Positions 1-11,863 of a stretch of 64,000 bases of DNA are shown here, one piece after another. A program made the translations under genes and the position numbers. Within the stretch, counting starts at the first letter, position 1, and each line of letters opens with the position of its first letter. The stretch spans positions 1,922,001-1,986,000 of the forward strand of contig JACONQ010000010.1 in NCBI GenBank assembly GCA_014281115.1. Direction: 5' to 3'. The DNA is from Laburnicola sp. R22_1 (taxonomy: Eukaryota > Ascomycota > Dothideomycetes > Pleosporales > Didymosphaeriaceae). Under the pieces are notes generated by a model that was not told the DNA's origin, made no database searches, and saw nothing but the letters and a program-made list of their open reading frames with translations.

Positions 1-1589
1 CCTTTTAAAATTAGATTATCTTATTAGCTAAAATTCTCTAAAAAGGTAGGTTATGCTTATGTAGAAGCTTATATAGGTTAAATTATAATATAGGCTTAGT
101 TTATATAGATTAGTATAGTGTCTATAATTTACGTTTAACTAGTAGTAGTTCTATTCTATACAGCGTTTAATAATTACAAGTAGGTAGGCGAAATAGTAGT
201 TAGGTACTATATATAAAAAGTAATAGTTTATTTAGTTATTTATATAAATAAAATTATCCTTAGTACTTATATAAAGGTTCTCTTAAGATATCTATAGAAA
301 TCTACGGCTATATAGATGCCTATAATAGTAGCTGCTTACTTTATTTAGGTTTATATAATAGCCTAACTAAGTTAGGTATCTTTAGGATTAGCCTTAGTAT
401 TTATATATAAGAAGTTAAGTTACGACTCCGCGGTCCACTACGGCTCTCTAACAGTCCACCGGTTAAGAGATAATATGTGACTCAGTCATGCCAAATAGCA
501 GACTATCTATTAACTGCTATTGATAATGCCGCTATATAAAACATCGACGACAAAATCATCGTTATTTTGTGTATATTTTATTACTACCACTGTGTGCTAG
601 GTGCTAGGTTTTAGTGCCTCCTATTTTACTCCTCTCTGTGTATAGTACGGATTCGACCTTGGTTAGAATCTTAACACGACGAAGATCTTCAATATAAGAA
701 GTTAAGCGAGCTAGTAAAGGCAGTAATATATAAGCAATATCTATATTACTATAGACTACTTTGTGCAGTTTGCTAGCACTTATAGCTCTAGTATTTATTC
801 TTAGTATAATGCCCTTTTCTCTTAGGACTATAATAAGCTCTCTTCTAAACGTACAGTTTAACTTTAAAAAATAGTGTTCTTTTTATTCTTTAAAGTCTTT
901 CTATAATAATTCTAAGAAAGCTGTCCCTTTTTAATATAATATATACTAAATAGCAATAGTATATATTACGTACAATTACATTTCTAATAAAGAGGAATTA
1001 TTTACTAGATTAATCTTATTCTTCTAGTACTTAGGTCTTATTTCCTTGCGTAGTATTGCCTCTAATATTCCTATCCCTTTAGTATACTTATTATATAGTC
1101 TAGTATATTTAGGCATATTAGTGTTATTTTATAAAGTAGAGGTAGTAAAGGCAAAGGCTTTCTACAAAGTAGTAGTAGGAGTAGTTATTATATAACTACT
1201 TTGTTTAATAGGTTAGTTATATAAATAGTTACACTTTATTAGAGTTTATTATTATCTAACTATATATTTATATAGTTACTAGTAGTATGCTTAGTGCACT
1301 ATCTTCTCTTAAATTTTATATAGTAGTAATATCTACTTACTAACTTAATAAAAGAGTTAATTTACTATTCTTATAAATAAGGATAGGTTTTATATATCTT
1401 ATATAATTACTTTCTTTATTTTATATAGTAGTAATAGTTACTTACTAATTTTATAAAGGTTTAATTTACTATCCTCTTACGTATAAAGAATAGAGTATAA
1501 TAAAATAAATTATATAGCTAATAATAACTTATATAATCTATCTTTACTCTTACTAATTTATAGTTAAAAGTTAGTTAATTACTAATTAG
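1..1589 (-). mobile_element. Copia-type element, RIP-degraded gag/leader part (runs off the window edge)
   Basis: This stretch aligns by eye, base for base, with 41797-43233, the gag/leader half of the complete copia element further right. Its coding strand is therefore minus, and the pol part lies beyond the left edge. It is strongly TA-rich with no usable reading frame. It has two copies of a repeated leader block (near 1315 and 1425) where the right element has three, and it is interrupted by the insertion at 420-691. Confidence 0.75.
420..691. mobile_element. 272-bp insertion with 15-bp target duplication
   Basis: The insertion is flanked by the direct repeat ATATAAGAAGTTAAG at 405-419 and 692-706, and it is absent from the matching copia sequence near 42206. 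Related but far more TA-mutated sequence occurs at about 59300-59570 and 61895-62170, where it forms the end of a longer repeat. This copy keeps many CG and CA dinucleotides, so it looks younger. A long target duplication and a shortened copy suggest target-primed retroposition (SINE or 5'-truncated LINE); this is inference. Confidence 0.65.
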
Positions 1590-1875
1590 TGTTAAATAGG
1601 CTCTATAGCTAGCTATATAGATATTAATATCTAATACTCTATACTAGCAAGTATAGAGGGCGTATAGGATAATTGTATAAGAAAAGAAAATAATATAATA
1701 AAACTAACTTAGTATTAATTACTTATTTCTAAAAAGAATATAAATAGAAAAAGAAGATTCTATAGTGTATAAGCTATAGCACATAGGTATTATATAATCC
1801 CTATATAATGCTATTATGCGATAATATTAAAATCTTAACTCTCTTAGATGCTCTTGCCTATATAGTGTATAGACA
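1590..1875 (-). repeat. 5' LTR of the left copia element
   Basis: It matches the LTRs at 36001-36289 and 43234-43522, starting TGTTAAAT and ending with a GACA-type terminus in plus orientation. The flanking ATAAT lies inside a MITE-like repeat, so this element appears to have inserted into that repeat. Confidence 0.75.
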
Positions 1876-2190
1876 ATAATATAAAAAAGTAGAGTCTTTT
1901 ACTTAGTAATTAAAAAAGAGTATAAAAATGTAATTATAAAAAGTCTTTTTACGCTCTTTTTATTTACTAAGCAGGGGGCTCTGCTTTTTTTATTATGTTA
2001 TTTAAGATAAAAGCCTTTGTTGTTCTACTCCTAGGTAGTTAATTTAACAACACACACATATAAAATAAAAAAGTAATTAATAAAAAAATAGCCTAAAATA
2101 AATAAGTTTTAAAAAAGATAAAATTATAAACAAATATTTAGCTAATAGTAACTTATAGTTAATGTAATTGTAAGTTAGTAGGTATAGCTA
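1876..2190. repeat. Foldback MITE-like repeat remnant and AT-rich junction
   Basis: 1876-2041 matches the foldback family seen complete at 43905-44160, including the arm with AAGCAGGGGGCTCTGC and the terminus CCTAGGTAG. The remainder is TA-rich. Composition changes abruptly near 2190, where GC-balanced host sequence begins. Confidence 0.6.
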
Positions 2191-2911
2191 ACAGCCTTAG
2201 GCGATTGCCTGTCACAGCGCTGGGGAATCTACTGGGGTCTGTGTGTATGTCTCGGCCGCTGCCCCTGAGTCCATCGGGAACGAGCAACAGGGGTCGGCCT
2301 CCTGGCGCGCATAGAGTCCATCATCTATAAATTCACCTCAGCACGCCTGATTCAGAAGCGAACGCGGAGTTCCGTGGTGCAAAGCGGTCAGGGCAACGGA
2401 AAAGGCGCAAGAGAGGAGCACTAGGGAACTGGGCCGAGCCGCGGACAGCCTGCACTTTCGAGACGTAGCTTGGTACGCTGTTTCTGCGACGATGCGGGAC
2501 CGCTGCAGGTGTGCTTCACAAGCGTCGCTCGTCCAGTGCCTGTTGCAGGTGTGGGCGCACCGACCTTGGAAAGGTGCCGACGTGCTTTCGTTCGCCTACG
2601 TGTCAACAGTCCATGCCATAGAAACTGCCATATGTACAACTGGAAGGTACATGCACATGTGTGGTTGGCCGGGGCCCCGGCGCCAAGCTCTTCACGTGAT
2701 CTGCTCACCGCGCGCCCCGATCGGGCTAGGCTGCCGAAGCTTGCCAAACACACCGTGAATGTATGGAGGCATATGCAGCTCCACTCACCGTCGTGCCTTT
2801 CCGACAGCACTGGGCTGCGATCGCAGACACTCGCTCCACTGCGCGCACAAACGACGCCAACGACATGGGCTGGCCTGCCTCGACCTTCATCACAGCTGAC
2901 CTGAGCTCAAG
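2191..2911 (+). other. Upstream region of KOG1
   Basis: GC-balanced sequence between the AT-rich flank and the KOG1 start. Short open frames occur on both strands, but they overlap one another and show no recognisable protein. It is best read as promoter and 5' UTR; no clear TATA box was seen. Confidence 0.4.
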
Positions 2912-5900
2912 ATGAGGGTCATCGAATACTCGCACTTGAACCCTCTTGGATCGCACGCGCCCGCTTCTGGAGCTATGAACGGCACAGCAGGAGCGCCATC
3001 GCAGCCATCGCAGCCACAGAGCCCCGAGAGTGCAACACCTGCGCGTCCTAGCACTGCGTCGGCCTCCAATAACAGCCTCGGAGCCATGAACGGACACGAG
3101 CCAGACACGCTGCCCTCGCGGCCGAGCAGCGTACGCGCGCCTCCACGCCCGCTTCTGCTCCGCGCAAAGAGCGACGTAGGCCCGCGGCACTTCGAGGCAC
3201 CCTCGGAACGCGCCGACGAGACCGCCAGTGTCGAGGGACATTTCAAGATCCGACACGGCTGGGACGACCAGCTGAACTCGGAGGAATACAACCAGCTCCT
3301 AACATCTGTGTGTATTCGCGAGTCCCGACTGGCAGAGGTCGACAGCTAACGAGCCTAGTCGTTCTTCATGTACTATACCGAGAAGAAGCACGAGACGGGC
3401 GGTATACCGAAGAGCGAGGACAGCGCGTACCCGCTCCAGGAATGGCGCATGCGTGATCGCCTCAAGACTGTCTCCGCCGTGCTTGCCCTGTGCCTGAATA
3501 TCGGAGTGGACCCGCCTGACGTCATAAAAACAAACCCATGTGCGAAAGAGGAGTGTTGGATAGACCCAACGGTCACGTCGCAAACCCCGGGCCATACTCC
3601 GATGAATCAGATTGGGAAGGCATTGCAGACACAATATGAACAACTGAGCATGCGTACACGCTACAAGTTGCTTCTGGACCCGACGACGGAGGAAACTCGC
3701 AAGTACACCTCCACGCTTCGGCGTAATGCCCGCAACGAGAGGGTTCTCTTCCATTACAATGGCCACGGTGTGCCTAGGCCAACCTCTTCCGGTGAGATCT
3801 GGGTTTTCAACCGCAACTACACCCAATACATCCCTCTGTCTGTCTATGATCTCCAGAGCTGGATCGGCGCCCCTAGTCTGTTCGTCTACGATTGCTCAGA
3901 TGCCGGATTGATCATCAGTAACTTCATTCGCTTCGCAGAGAAGCATCAGTTGGAGTATGAAGAGGCGCAACGGAGAGACCCGAATGTGGAGGTTGTAGAC
4001 TTCAATGACTGCATTCATCTGGCGGCTTGCCGAGAGAAGGAATCCCTGCCAACCAACCCAGACCTACCCGCTGATGTCTTTACCTCATGCTTAACGGACC
4101 CTATCACTATGGCAGTAAGGTTCTTCATTCTACAGAACCCACTTCCAAGTACCGTCACCCTTCGTGACGCACACAACATCCCGGGCAAAGTGTCCGAACG
4201 AAGAACACCAATTGGTGAACTGAACTGGATTTTCACCGCAATTACGGATACCATCGCGTGGAACTCACTGTCCAAACCTCTTTTCAAGAAACTTTTCAGA
4301 CAGGATCTCATGGTTGCAGCGCTGTTCCGCAACTATCTCCTGGCACAACGCATCATGAGAGTATATCATTGCCACCCGGTATCTCATCCTGAAATTCCTC
4401 AGACGCACGACCATCCCTTGTGGCGCAGCTGGGATCTAGCGGTCGAGTTGATTCTAGCCCAGCTTCCTGATCTGCAAGCTGAGGCTCGCGGCGAGAAGGA
4501 ATACCAATACAAGCACTCCGAGTTCTTCTCCGAACAGCTAACCGCATTCGAGGTCTATCTGCAACAAGGCGCGGTCGAGCAGAAAATTCCTGAACAGCTC
4601 CCCATCGTCCTCCAAGTGCTCCTAAGCCAGGTTCATCGCCTACGGGCCCTCATCCTTCTTTCGAACTTTCTGGACCATGGCCCGTGGGCTGTCAATCTAG
4701 CACTTAGTATCGGTATATTCCCTTACGTACTGAAGCTCCTGCAATCGCAAGCCAACGAACTGAAACCCGTCATGGTTTTCATTTGGGCGCGTATCCTCGC
4801 GGTCGACCAGTCATGCCAGACGGATCTTCTCAAAGATAATGGGTATCAGTACTTCATCAACATATGTAATCCGAGCTCTGGTATCCCTATTCAGAATGCT
4901 AGTGAGCATCGCGCAATGTGTGCCTTTATCATTGCCATGTTCTGCAAAGACTACAACCAGGGGCAGCGCGCATCACTAAGCAAGGAGCTGGTCGAGAGTT
5001 GTTTGGATCACCTCAAAGACGTCCAAAATCCTCTGCTACGGCAGTGGTCATGTCTCTGTTTAAGCAAGCTTTGGGTTAATTACGAAGAGGCGAAATGGGT
5101 AGGCATTAGATGCATGGCCCATGAGCGTCTGTGCGAGCTTGTCTTTGACCCAGTGTCGGAAGTCCGTGCCGCAATGCTGCACGCTCTCACTACCTTCTTG
5201 GGCATTCGAGATGTGACAGCACAGGTTGCCACCATTGAAGAGTCGATTGCTTCCATGATCCTGGTGATGACGACGGATGGAAACAGCATGGTCCGACGAG
5301 AATTGCTAATGTTTTTCTCGACCTTCGCGATTCGATACAAAACCAAGTTCTTGGTCGCTGCTTTCGAGCAACTCTCGGAAGAAGTTAACAAAGACAATGG
5401 CGCGGGCGAAGAGAAAAATGGTGATAGCTTGTACATGAAGGGAGAATCATCGCCGCCAGCTGCGTCGCCTCTTTCGAGTTCATGTTCTCAGAATACCATA
5501 TATGCAGCAATCTGGAGAGAGGTCTTGGTCATGTCGGCTGACCCTCATCCGGAAGTCGCTAGAGATGCGAGCGCTGTAGTCGATTGGGTTCTCATCGCGC
5601 TACTCCAGTCTCCGTTGGCGAAATTAGCTGGGCCGTTATTCGATACTCTTGCGCGCAAGAAGAGCCCCGCGAAGGGCACACAACGACGTCCTTATGAAGA
5701 GAAGCCTGCACAACAGCTCTCTCAGCCACCTACACCCTCAAAAGAAGCTAGTTATCTTTCTCTTTTGGGTGGTCTTCGGAGGACCGGGAGTGTTGCAGCC
5801 TCATTGAAAAACATATGGACTGGCCACGATTCCACCACTTCCCCGCAGAAGAGTCCGAGTCGTGCAAAGATGGACGACTATGGCACATCCGTCGAGCGCC

Positions 5901-7251
5901 CTCAGACCCCAGAGCGGTACAGCGTGGAAGAGCAGCCTAAGACCAGGGGCTTTCTGCCCCGGAGTCTCGCAGTTCAACCTCAACTGCCTTTGAAGAGTAG
6001 GATCTTCGAGTGGTCAGTCGAGTACTTCCGAGAGCCTCAGATGAAGCCAACGGAGGCCGACGAACCTGGCAGCACCGACTATAACGGGCGTTTGTGGAGG
6101 CGAAACCGCAACGACAAGATCATTGCCGAGACTCAACCCTTGAAGGAAGTGGCTGTCACCAACCAGTGGAATCACCAGCATGCCCTCTTCGATAACCTCA
6201 GCCAACCAATGAAGATTTGCTTCCATCAATTTGAAGAGCACATGGTCGTAACCGACAATCGTGACACGATCAATGTGATTGAGTATAGTGGAGGACCGAC
6301 ACGGAGGATCAACCGCTTCTCGAATGGCAATCCTACGGAATCGAGGATCACCGAGGCGCGCTTCATTAATGAAGATGATCAGGCTCTTCTCATGACAGGT
6401 TCGTCTGATGGTGTCATCAAGATCTTCCGCAATTATGACACGAGGGGCAAGACGGAGCTCGTCACCGCTTTCCGCGCTTTGACCGACCTAGTCCCTAGCA
6501 ATAGGAATGCTGGACTTGTTTTCGACTGGCAGCAGGGGAGGGGTTCGATCTTGGTAGCCGGCGATGTCAAGGTGATCCGCGTGTGGAATGCCGCGACTGA
6601 GATCTGTACCAGCGTAAGTACGCCACTTTATGCGCTCATATCAAACTAATCGTGTCATAGGACATCCCCGCGCGATCTGGCTCCTGCATCACATCCCTCA
6701 CGTCTGACCAAGTGGAAGGAAACGTCTTCATAGCTGGCTTCGGCGACGGCGCCGTCCGCGTGTACGACCAACGGCAGAAGCCTGCTACTGCCATGGTCAA
6801 AGTCTGGAAAGAGCACAAGCAATGGGTCGGCAACGTGCATTTGCAGCGCGGCGGTCAGCGCGAACTCGTCAGTGGCTGCCGCGACGGCGAAGTCAAGCTC
6901 TGGGATATCCGCATGGACAAATCCGTCAAGACCATCATGGCAACCACGGATCACCTCAAGACGCTGAGCGTGCACGAGCATGCGCCCGTCTTCGCCGTCG
7001 GCACCCAGAGACACCAAGTCAAGATCTTTAACATCCACGACGGGAAGCCCGTCTCGACGTGGGAGCCTTACTCTGGCTTTCTGCGCGATCGCAGTCAGCC
7101 CGTTGCTGCTACCGCCTTCCATCCCCACAAGTTGATGATTGCCGCGAGTGCCAGCCACAATAACTTCGTCAGCGTGCATACGTGCGCTGACGCGAAGAGC
7201 AATCAGTCTTCGACTGCGACGAAGGTGGTCAAGGTTTGGGATGGTAATTAA
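2912..7251 (+). CDS. KOG1: KOG1/Raptor, TORC1 scaffold subunit
   Basis: Exons are 2912-3307, 3359-6613 and 6661-7251 (1413 residues). Both introns are phase 0 (51 and 47 bp); the second has donor GTAAGT. The start is fixed by an in-frame TGA at 2897-2899. Raptor is the substrate-recruiting scaffold of TOR complex 1, which controls growth at the vacuole surface. Residues 1-130 are Ser/Pro-rich. The Raptor N-terminal caspase-like domain follows, opening with MYYTEKKHETGG (136-147) and containing NGHG (266-269) and YDCS (309-312). A HEAT-like helical region comes next, then a charged linker (about 780-1000), and WD40 repeats fill about 1066-1413. Length and domain order are as usual for fungal Raptor. 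The gene converges on the AspRS gene. Confidence 0.95.
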
Positions 7252-8006
7252 TACCTGCCCTCAGCAGCCCTGTCCACCTTGTGCTTTCTTCGTTTCGGGC
7301 TTTTTTTTCTAACCCGGATTGTGGTAGTGCTTGTGCGCGTTGCCTCGTCGACAACATGGACGACGGTTCCGAAGGAGGCTGATGAGGGCGGCGCGCAGCT
7401 TTCTGAAGCCGATACTTCGGATACAGGTACGTTTGTGCTGGAATCCGGCTTGGCACATATGCGCTTCCATGGGCTGTAGCTCTTTGGCATTCTTCTTCTT
7501 CTCCTTCTCCTCTGTCTTTTATTTTTCTTATCCTTGCTTTGGGGTCGGATGGCATAGCGAATTCGGATGGGTTGTGTTCGGGCTGGGTGGGCATTACATA
7601 TTGGCGTATTGGAGGGTGTCAATGCATGGGGGTTCGACTACGTCCTGGGTTCGTTCCGGATGTAGTATATACTAGGTGCTTCATATTGGGGCAAGTTGCT
7701 TCGGCAAGGGTTCAGGGATGTTTGTGATCATGGTCGTCGTGGACATATGCAGGTGGTGGACTGGTAATTCGAGAAGATGGCAATGCATGCGTGCATTCAT
7801 TCGTGCGTGGAACATTGCTCATAATGCTTTGGTTTTTTTATTCATCGTGACATGTACGTTCGCTATGCACGACTGACGAGCCTACCAATCTCTCCCGACG
7901 TGGCCAGGTCGTGGCCCGTTTGCACCTACGCTGGCTACCCACCTTCCACACCGCTACCTCACATCCTTTGATATTACCTGACCTACTCGAGCAACCCACC
8001 CACCCT
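7252..8006. other. Convergent intergenic region KOG1/AspRS
   Basis: This 755-bp stretch holds the 3' ends of two converging genes. It includes T- and CTT-rich runs near 7300 and 7490, compatible with 3' processing signals. No supported gene is seen. Confidence 0.4.
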
Positions 8007-9734
8007 TCATGGCGTCACCCTCTGAGGATCTCTTGGAAACAAACTACACATCCTAATATTGGGCAACCCCAGCCAGAACTGCACAATGCGCTCCAAGCCA
8101 AAGCCACCGCCCCCATGCGGCGGCGCCCCATGCCTAAAGCTATCGACGTAGTCTTTAGTCCCCGCGCCCTCGGGATCAATCGGCGGATCATGCTTGCGCA
8201 TCTGCTCCGCGAGCAAATCCGCATCATGGATACGCTGTGCGCCCGAGCAAATCTCCTGCCCACGCATGAACATGTCGTACGAGTTCGACAGGTGCGGGTC
8301 CGCCGGCGAAGGCATGGTGTACGCAGGGCGAATAGCGAGGGGAAACTGATCCAGGGTGTAGAAATCCGAGCCGTACTTTTCGAGCACGAGGCGGCCGAGG
8401 TGTTTCTCCTGCGGGGTGGTGAGGTCGTCGTAGTCGCCGAGTTCTTCGCCGGCATCACGCAGCATCTTGATGCCTTCTTGGAAGGGGATGCGGGGCACTT
8501 TGCCCGACTCGGGGAGCTTGAAGTCGTCGACGTGGTAGGCGGTGCGGACGAGGGCGGTTTCTTTCTTGTAGCGCGTGTTGAGTTCGCGGAAAATGAAGAG
8601 CATCAGGTCCTCGAGGACGCTCATGACTTCGTGGTAGTTTTCTTGGAATTCCATTTCTAAATCGAGCCCTGTGAATTCGGTCAGGTGGCGGGCCGTGTTG
8701 GAGTTCTCGGCGCGGAAGACGGGCCCGATTTCCATGACGCGTTGGAAGCGGGAGGCGATGAGCATTTGCTTGTAGAACTGCGGGGACTGGGCGAGGTAGG
8801 CGGGGCGGTCGAAGTACTTGAGTTCGAAGACGTTTGCGCCGCCTTCGGAGGCTGCGCCGAGGATCTTGGGCGTCTGGATGAGCAGGAAGCCCTTCTGCGA
8901 GAGGAACTCCTGGAACAGGGCGCAGACGCCGCTCTTGACGACGAAGATGGCGTGGTTGATTTTCGCGCGGAGATCGATGGTGCGGTTATTCAGTCGAGTG
9001 TTCAAGCTCACGAGTGGGCGCGCCTCACCCTCCACAGCCTTCTCTTCTTCCTCGCCCAAGCCCTCGCTGGGGAGCGGGCGTTCGGCGTCCTCGACTTGCA
9101 GTGGCAGGGGAACCTCGGCCTTAGCTTCGACAAACAGCTTCTGGATGTGTATCTCGAGGTCCTGGATCGACGCACTCTTGATCGGCTCCTTGACCCTCTT
9201 GACCAGCCCCGTAACAGCCAGCGTACTCTCCGTGCTCACATTACCGCAGAACTTGACCATCTGCTTGCTCAGCTTATCGCTCGCTGCCACGACAGCCTGC
9301 ACTGTATTTAAGCCCTGGCGCAAGTTGACAAAAGCCAGCTTCGCAGACTGCACGCGCGCATTCTCAACCCAGCAGCGAAACGTGATTTCCTTGTCCTCGT
9401 AGTCGGCGATATTGGAAAGTTCGACGCGGGGCGTGCCCGTGGGCTTGAAGTCCTTGGAGCCGATGAGGGGGAGTTCGCCGTACGAGTCTTTGGACACGTC
9501 GTCGGCGTCAGCGGCTTCCTTTTTCTGGCGCTCGGCGAGCTCGCGGGCTTTGGCTGCGGCTTTCTTTTCAGCCTGTGACTGTTAGCAGGTGAAGACGAGT
9601 GGACTTGGGGATATACATGCCTTTTCCTTTTCCTTCTGTGCCTTCTTCAAGGCATTCTTGGAAGGCGCCTCTGGCTGCGCAGGGTCGCCTGAGCTAGAGG
9701 GTGCAGCTGCATCGGCGGGCTTCTCTTCAGCCAT
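8007..9734 (-). CDS. DPS1: Aspartyl-tRNA synthetase, cytoplasmic
   Basis: Exon 1 is 9734-9621 and exon 2 is 9572-8007 (559 residues). The enzyme charges tRNA-Asp with aspartate in the cytosol. The N-terminus (1-60) is a Lys/Ala/Glu-rich extension typical of fungal AspRS. An OB-fold anticodon-binding domain follows (FRCWVENARVQ and onward). The class II catalytic core contains motif 2 (FRAENSNTARHLTEF, about 325-340) and motif 3 (GGGFGLERI, about 525), and the protein ends in FPRDPQRVTP. The only intron (9573-9620, 48 bp) has a GC donor, GCATGT, and a CACAG acceptor. The nearby GT donor gives an in-frame stop with either available acceptor, whereas GC-AG splicing joins ...EKEK to AEKK in phase 0. 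The upstream neighbour is RRP40 on the same strand. Confidence 0.95.
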
Positions 9735-10804
9735 TCTTGGAGGCAGCTGTCTGGTTCGAGGCGAGCTGTGTTGTAGAGAGCTGATATACGCACCAGTACG
9801 GTGCAATTGGCGTGATCTGAGCTATTGAGTCAAGTGTTGAAGCTGCGCGTCTGCGATTTTAGACTTATGGTGGGGCTACTTCTACCCCGCCACCACCAGT
9901 TGACTGTGAACCACTGTGACGCGCCGGTGTCATTAATGATTAGCGTAGGCACGCCCAAACCTTTACCTTCCCATGCGACGTAGAGTGCATGATTTCGCCC
10001 TGACAGAGCGACTCATTTTGGTGCTCGAGCGCTGGCAGACATATGGCGTGATCAGACAAGAGCTTCTATAGGTAGGGCAAGTAGAATCGAATGGCGTCTC
10101 ATTACGGGGAGGTTTACACTGCAACGCTCGATGCACATGAGCCGTATGCTCTATACTTTAGCTTTTCTAGGAGTTCATTCAAAGTGTTCTAGCTGAGCTG
10201 GTATGTGGGAGGATGCAAGTGCGTCGTCAGCAACTTTTCATATTTTGATATTCCGGTCCCTTTTCTCGACAGCCCAGATACCCTCTAAGCCTCCTTTCTC
10301 TAGGTAAACAACTTCTCGCGGTTCCAAGAAAAGATGGAGAACATGGATAGCACTTTGCTGCCACCTCGTAATCCAGCAGTCAAGGTCCTACTACAGCGCA
10401 AAACCCCGAGCAAGATTCTGACGACCTAAGTTGCGATTGAATTTACGAAGGCATGCCATTCGGTCTTCCCTGGAAAGTCATCGAACCCTAATCCATGCAG
10501 AAGGTTTCCATCTTCATCTTGCTGAATCCCGGCTTTATGATGGATACCGTCCAGTGCTCATTGAGGCCGAGAAAGGGGACATTTTATGAGCACATACACC
10601 ACCCCAGACGAAGCTTCAGTGGTAAGCGTGAGGCTGGAGCACTTTGGTAGGCGGATTGGGTAGGTGGGTTCGAGGGACGCCCTGATTTCAGCAGGGTAGC
10701 GTGATAGATCCAGTGCTGAATGTTTGGAAGGCTGCAAGTATTGTTCCTGTCGTTCATTTGACGTAGTCCACCGCTAGTCAAGGATGATAGGCGTCGAAAC
10801 CCCC
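9735..10804. other. Intergenic region AspRS/RRP40
   Basis: 1070 bp between the AspRS start and the RRP40 stop. No open frame, tRNA or repeat is supported. It presumably holds the AspRS promoter and the RRP40 3' UTR. Confidence 0.4.
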
Positions 10805-11588
10805 TCAAATGCTCTTCAACACTCGCTCGGCCAGCTTCTTCTGTCCTTTCTCCCCCAGCGCCTGATCATCAACCTCTTGAACCGCTCTTCCAATCGCCAG
10901 CGTGGTTTTCACATTGCCGCCATCGACATGGAGTATGCCATTCCTCCCGACAGCGGTCTCGAACCCGACCTTCTCGCCCAGTATCTCTAGGATCTTAACT
11001 CCTCCTTTTGGTCCAGCAAGCAGCCTCCGTGCCATACCGAGACTAATCTTGAACACGGTGCCTCCCTTGATTGGTCCAAGCCCCTCGCTCTTTCCAGTGG
11101 ATGGGTCGACACAAGTAAGCTCGGGCGCAAAGTCCTTGGTGGCACTGACGACCCGGGCGTAGACTAAGGAATTTGGCGCAAGTTGAGGTCGCGTCTTGCG
11201 GGTTGCGCCTTCGAAGGCGAGCACAGGAAGGGAAGCATAGGGTGTATGTGGGGTCAGGAGACAGTTGAAGTTCTCTCCGCCGGCGATGTTGACAGTTGCT
11301 ATGACCAGGTCACCAGCAGTGGGGAGATACTGTATGCCCAGTCAAAACCAGTCTGAGGTCCGAGATATGATGACAGGCACTCACCCGTCCAGAATTTGTC
11401 TCAACCCAGGCAGCGTTCTTCTTGTTCTCGGTGACCAAAGCTCCCGCAATCGTAGTAGCGACTGTACTTGGTGGGATATGACGGAGGCCCGGGCCTAATG
11501 TGAGCGTCTTCTTCTTGCCCGTCGGTGTGGGCAGGACTTCTTTTGGTATTTCATCGCCCGGGAGGACGACCAGTGGTGCGGCAGCCAT
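10805..11588 (-). CDS. RRP40: Exosome complex subunit Rrp40 (S1/KH cap protein)
   Basis: Exon 1 is 11588-11385 and exon 2 is 11329-10805 (242 residues). The 55-bp phase-0 intron has donor GTGAGT. Rrp40 is one of three S1/KH cap proteins that sit on the RNA exosome ring and guide RNA into the channel during rRNA maturation and RNA decay. An N-terminal beta domain (1-68) is followed by the S1 domain (starting about YLPTAGDLVIA, 69 onward). The KH domain follows, with the family hallmark VFKISLGMARRLL and a GRNG loop at 196-199. Length matches the family. The first ATG at 11588 is used; an upstream TTG codon is in frame but unlikely to start translation. It is transcribed divergently from SSZ1. 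Confidence 0.93.
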
Positions 11589-11863
11589 ATTCAGCAAGTT
11601 GGTGTTTAGTGCAGAGCAAGAAGAGAAGGAAGTGACTACAGTACAAACTAAGGTACAGTCTTGGCGCCCAGAGGTCGCGACGTTTTCGCATGTGCTAGCG
11701 GCGGGCTCGGATCAATTTTCTGAACATCAGTTTTCTGGCCCGCCCGCATCTTGCGCTTGCCTGCTGCGCTTTGTTTTCACTATTCTTCTCCTCTTCTCCC
11801 CGAGCTGCTCACCACTTCGGTCATTCCTACGCGCCAGAATTTGTACAAGTGACTAAAGCCGTG
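11589..11863. promoter_or_regulatory. Bidirectional promoter RRP40/SSZ1
   Basis: Only 275 bp separate the two start codons, so both core promoters must lie here. The SSZ1-proximal half is pyrimidine-rich (about 11760-11830), as is common upstream of highly expressed fungal genes. No canonical TATA box was seen. Confidence 0.6.

Noticed and set aside
2421..3256. Open frames on both strands upstream of and within the first KOG1 exon
   Set aside because: They overlap one another and the Raptor coding exon, have unlikely composition (Arg/Cys-rich), and show no recognisable domain.
8015..9402. Several plus- and minus-strand frames across the AspRS gene
   Set aside because: All lie within the AspRS exons in other frames, and their translations are low-complexity products of its codon bias.
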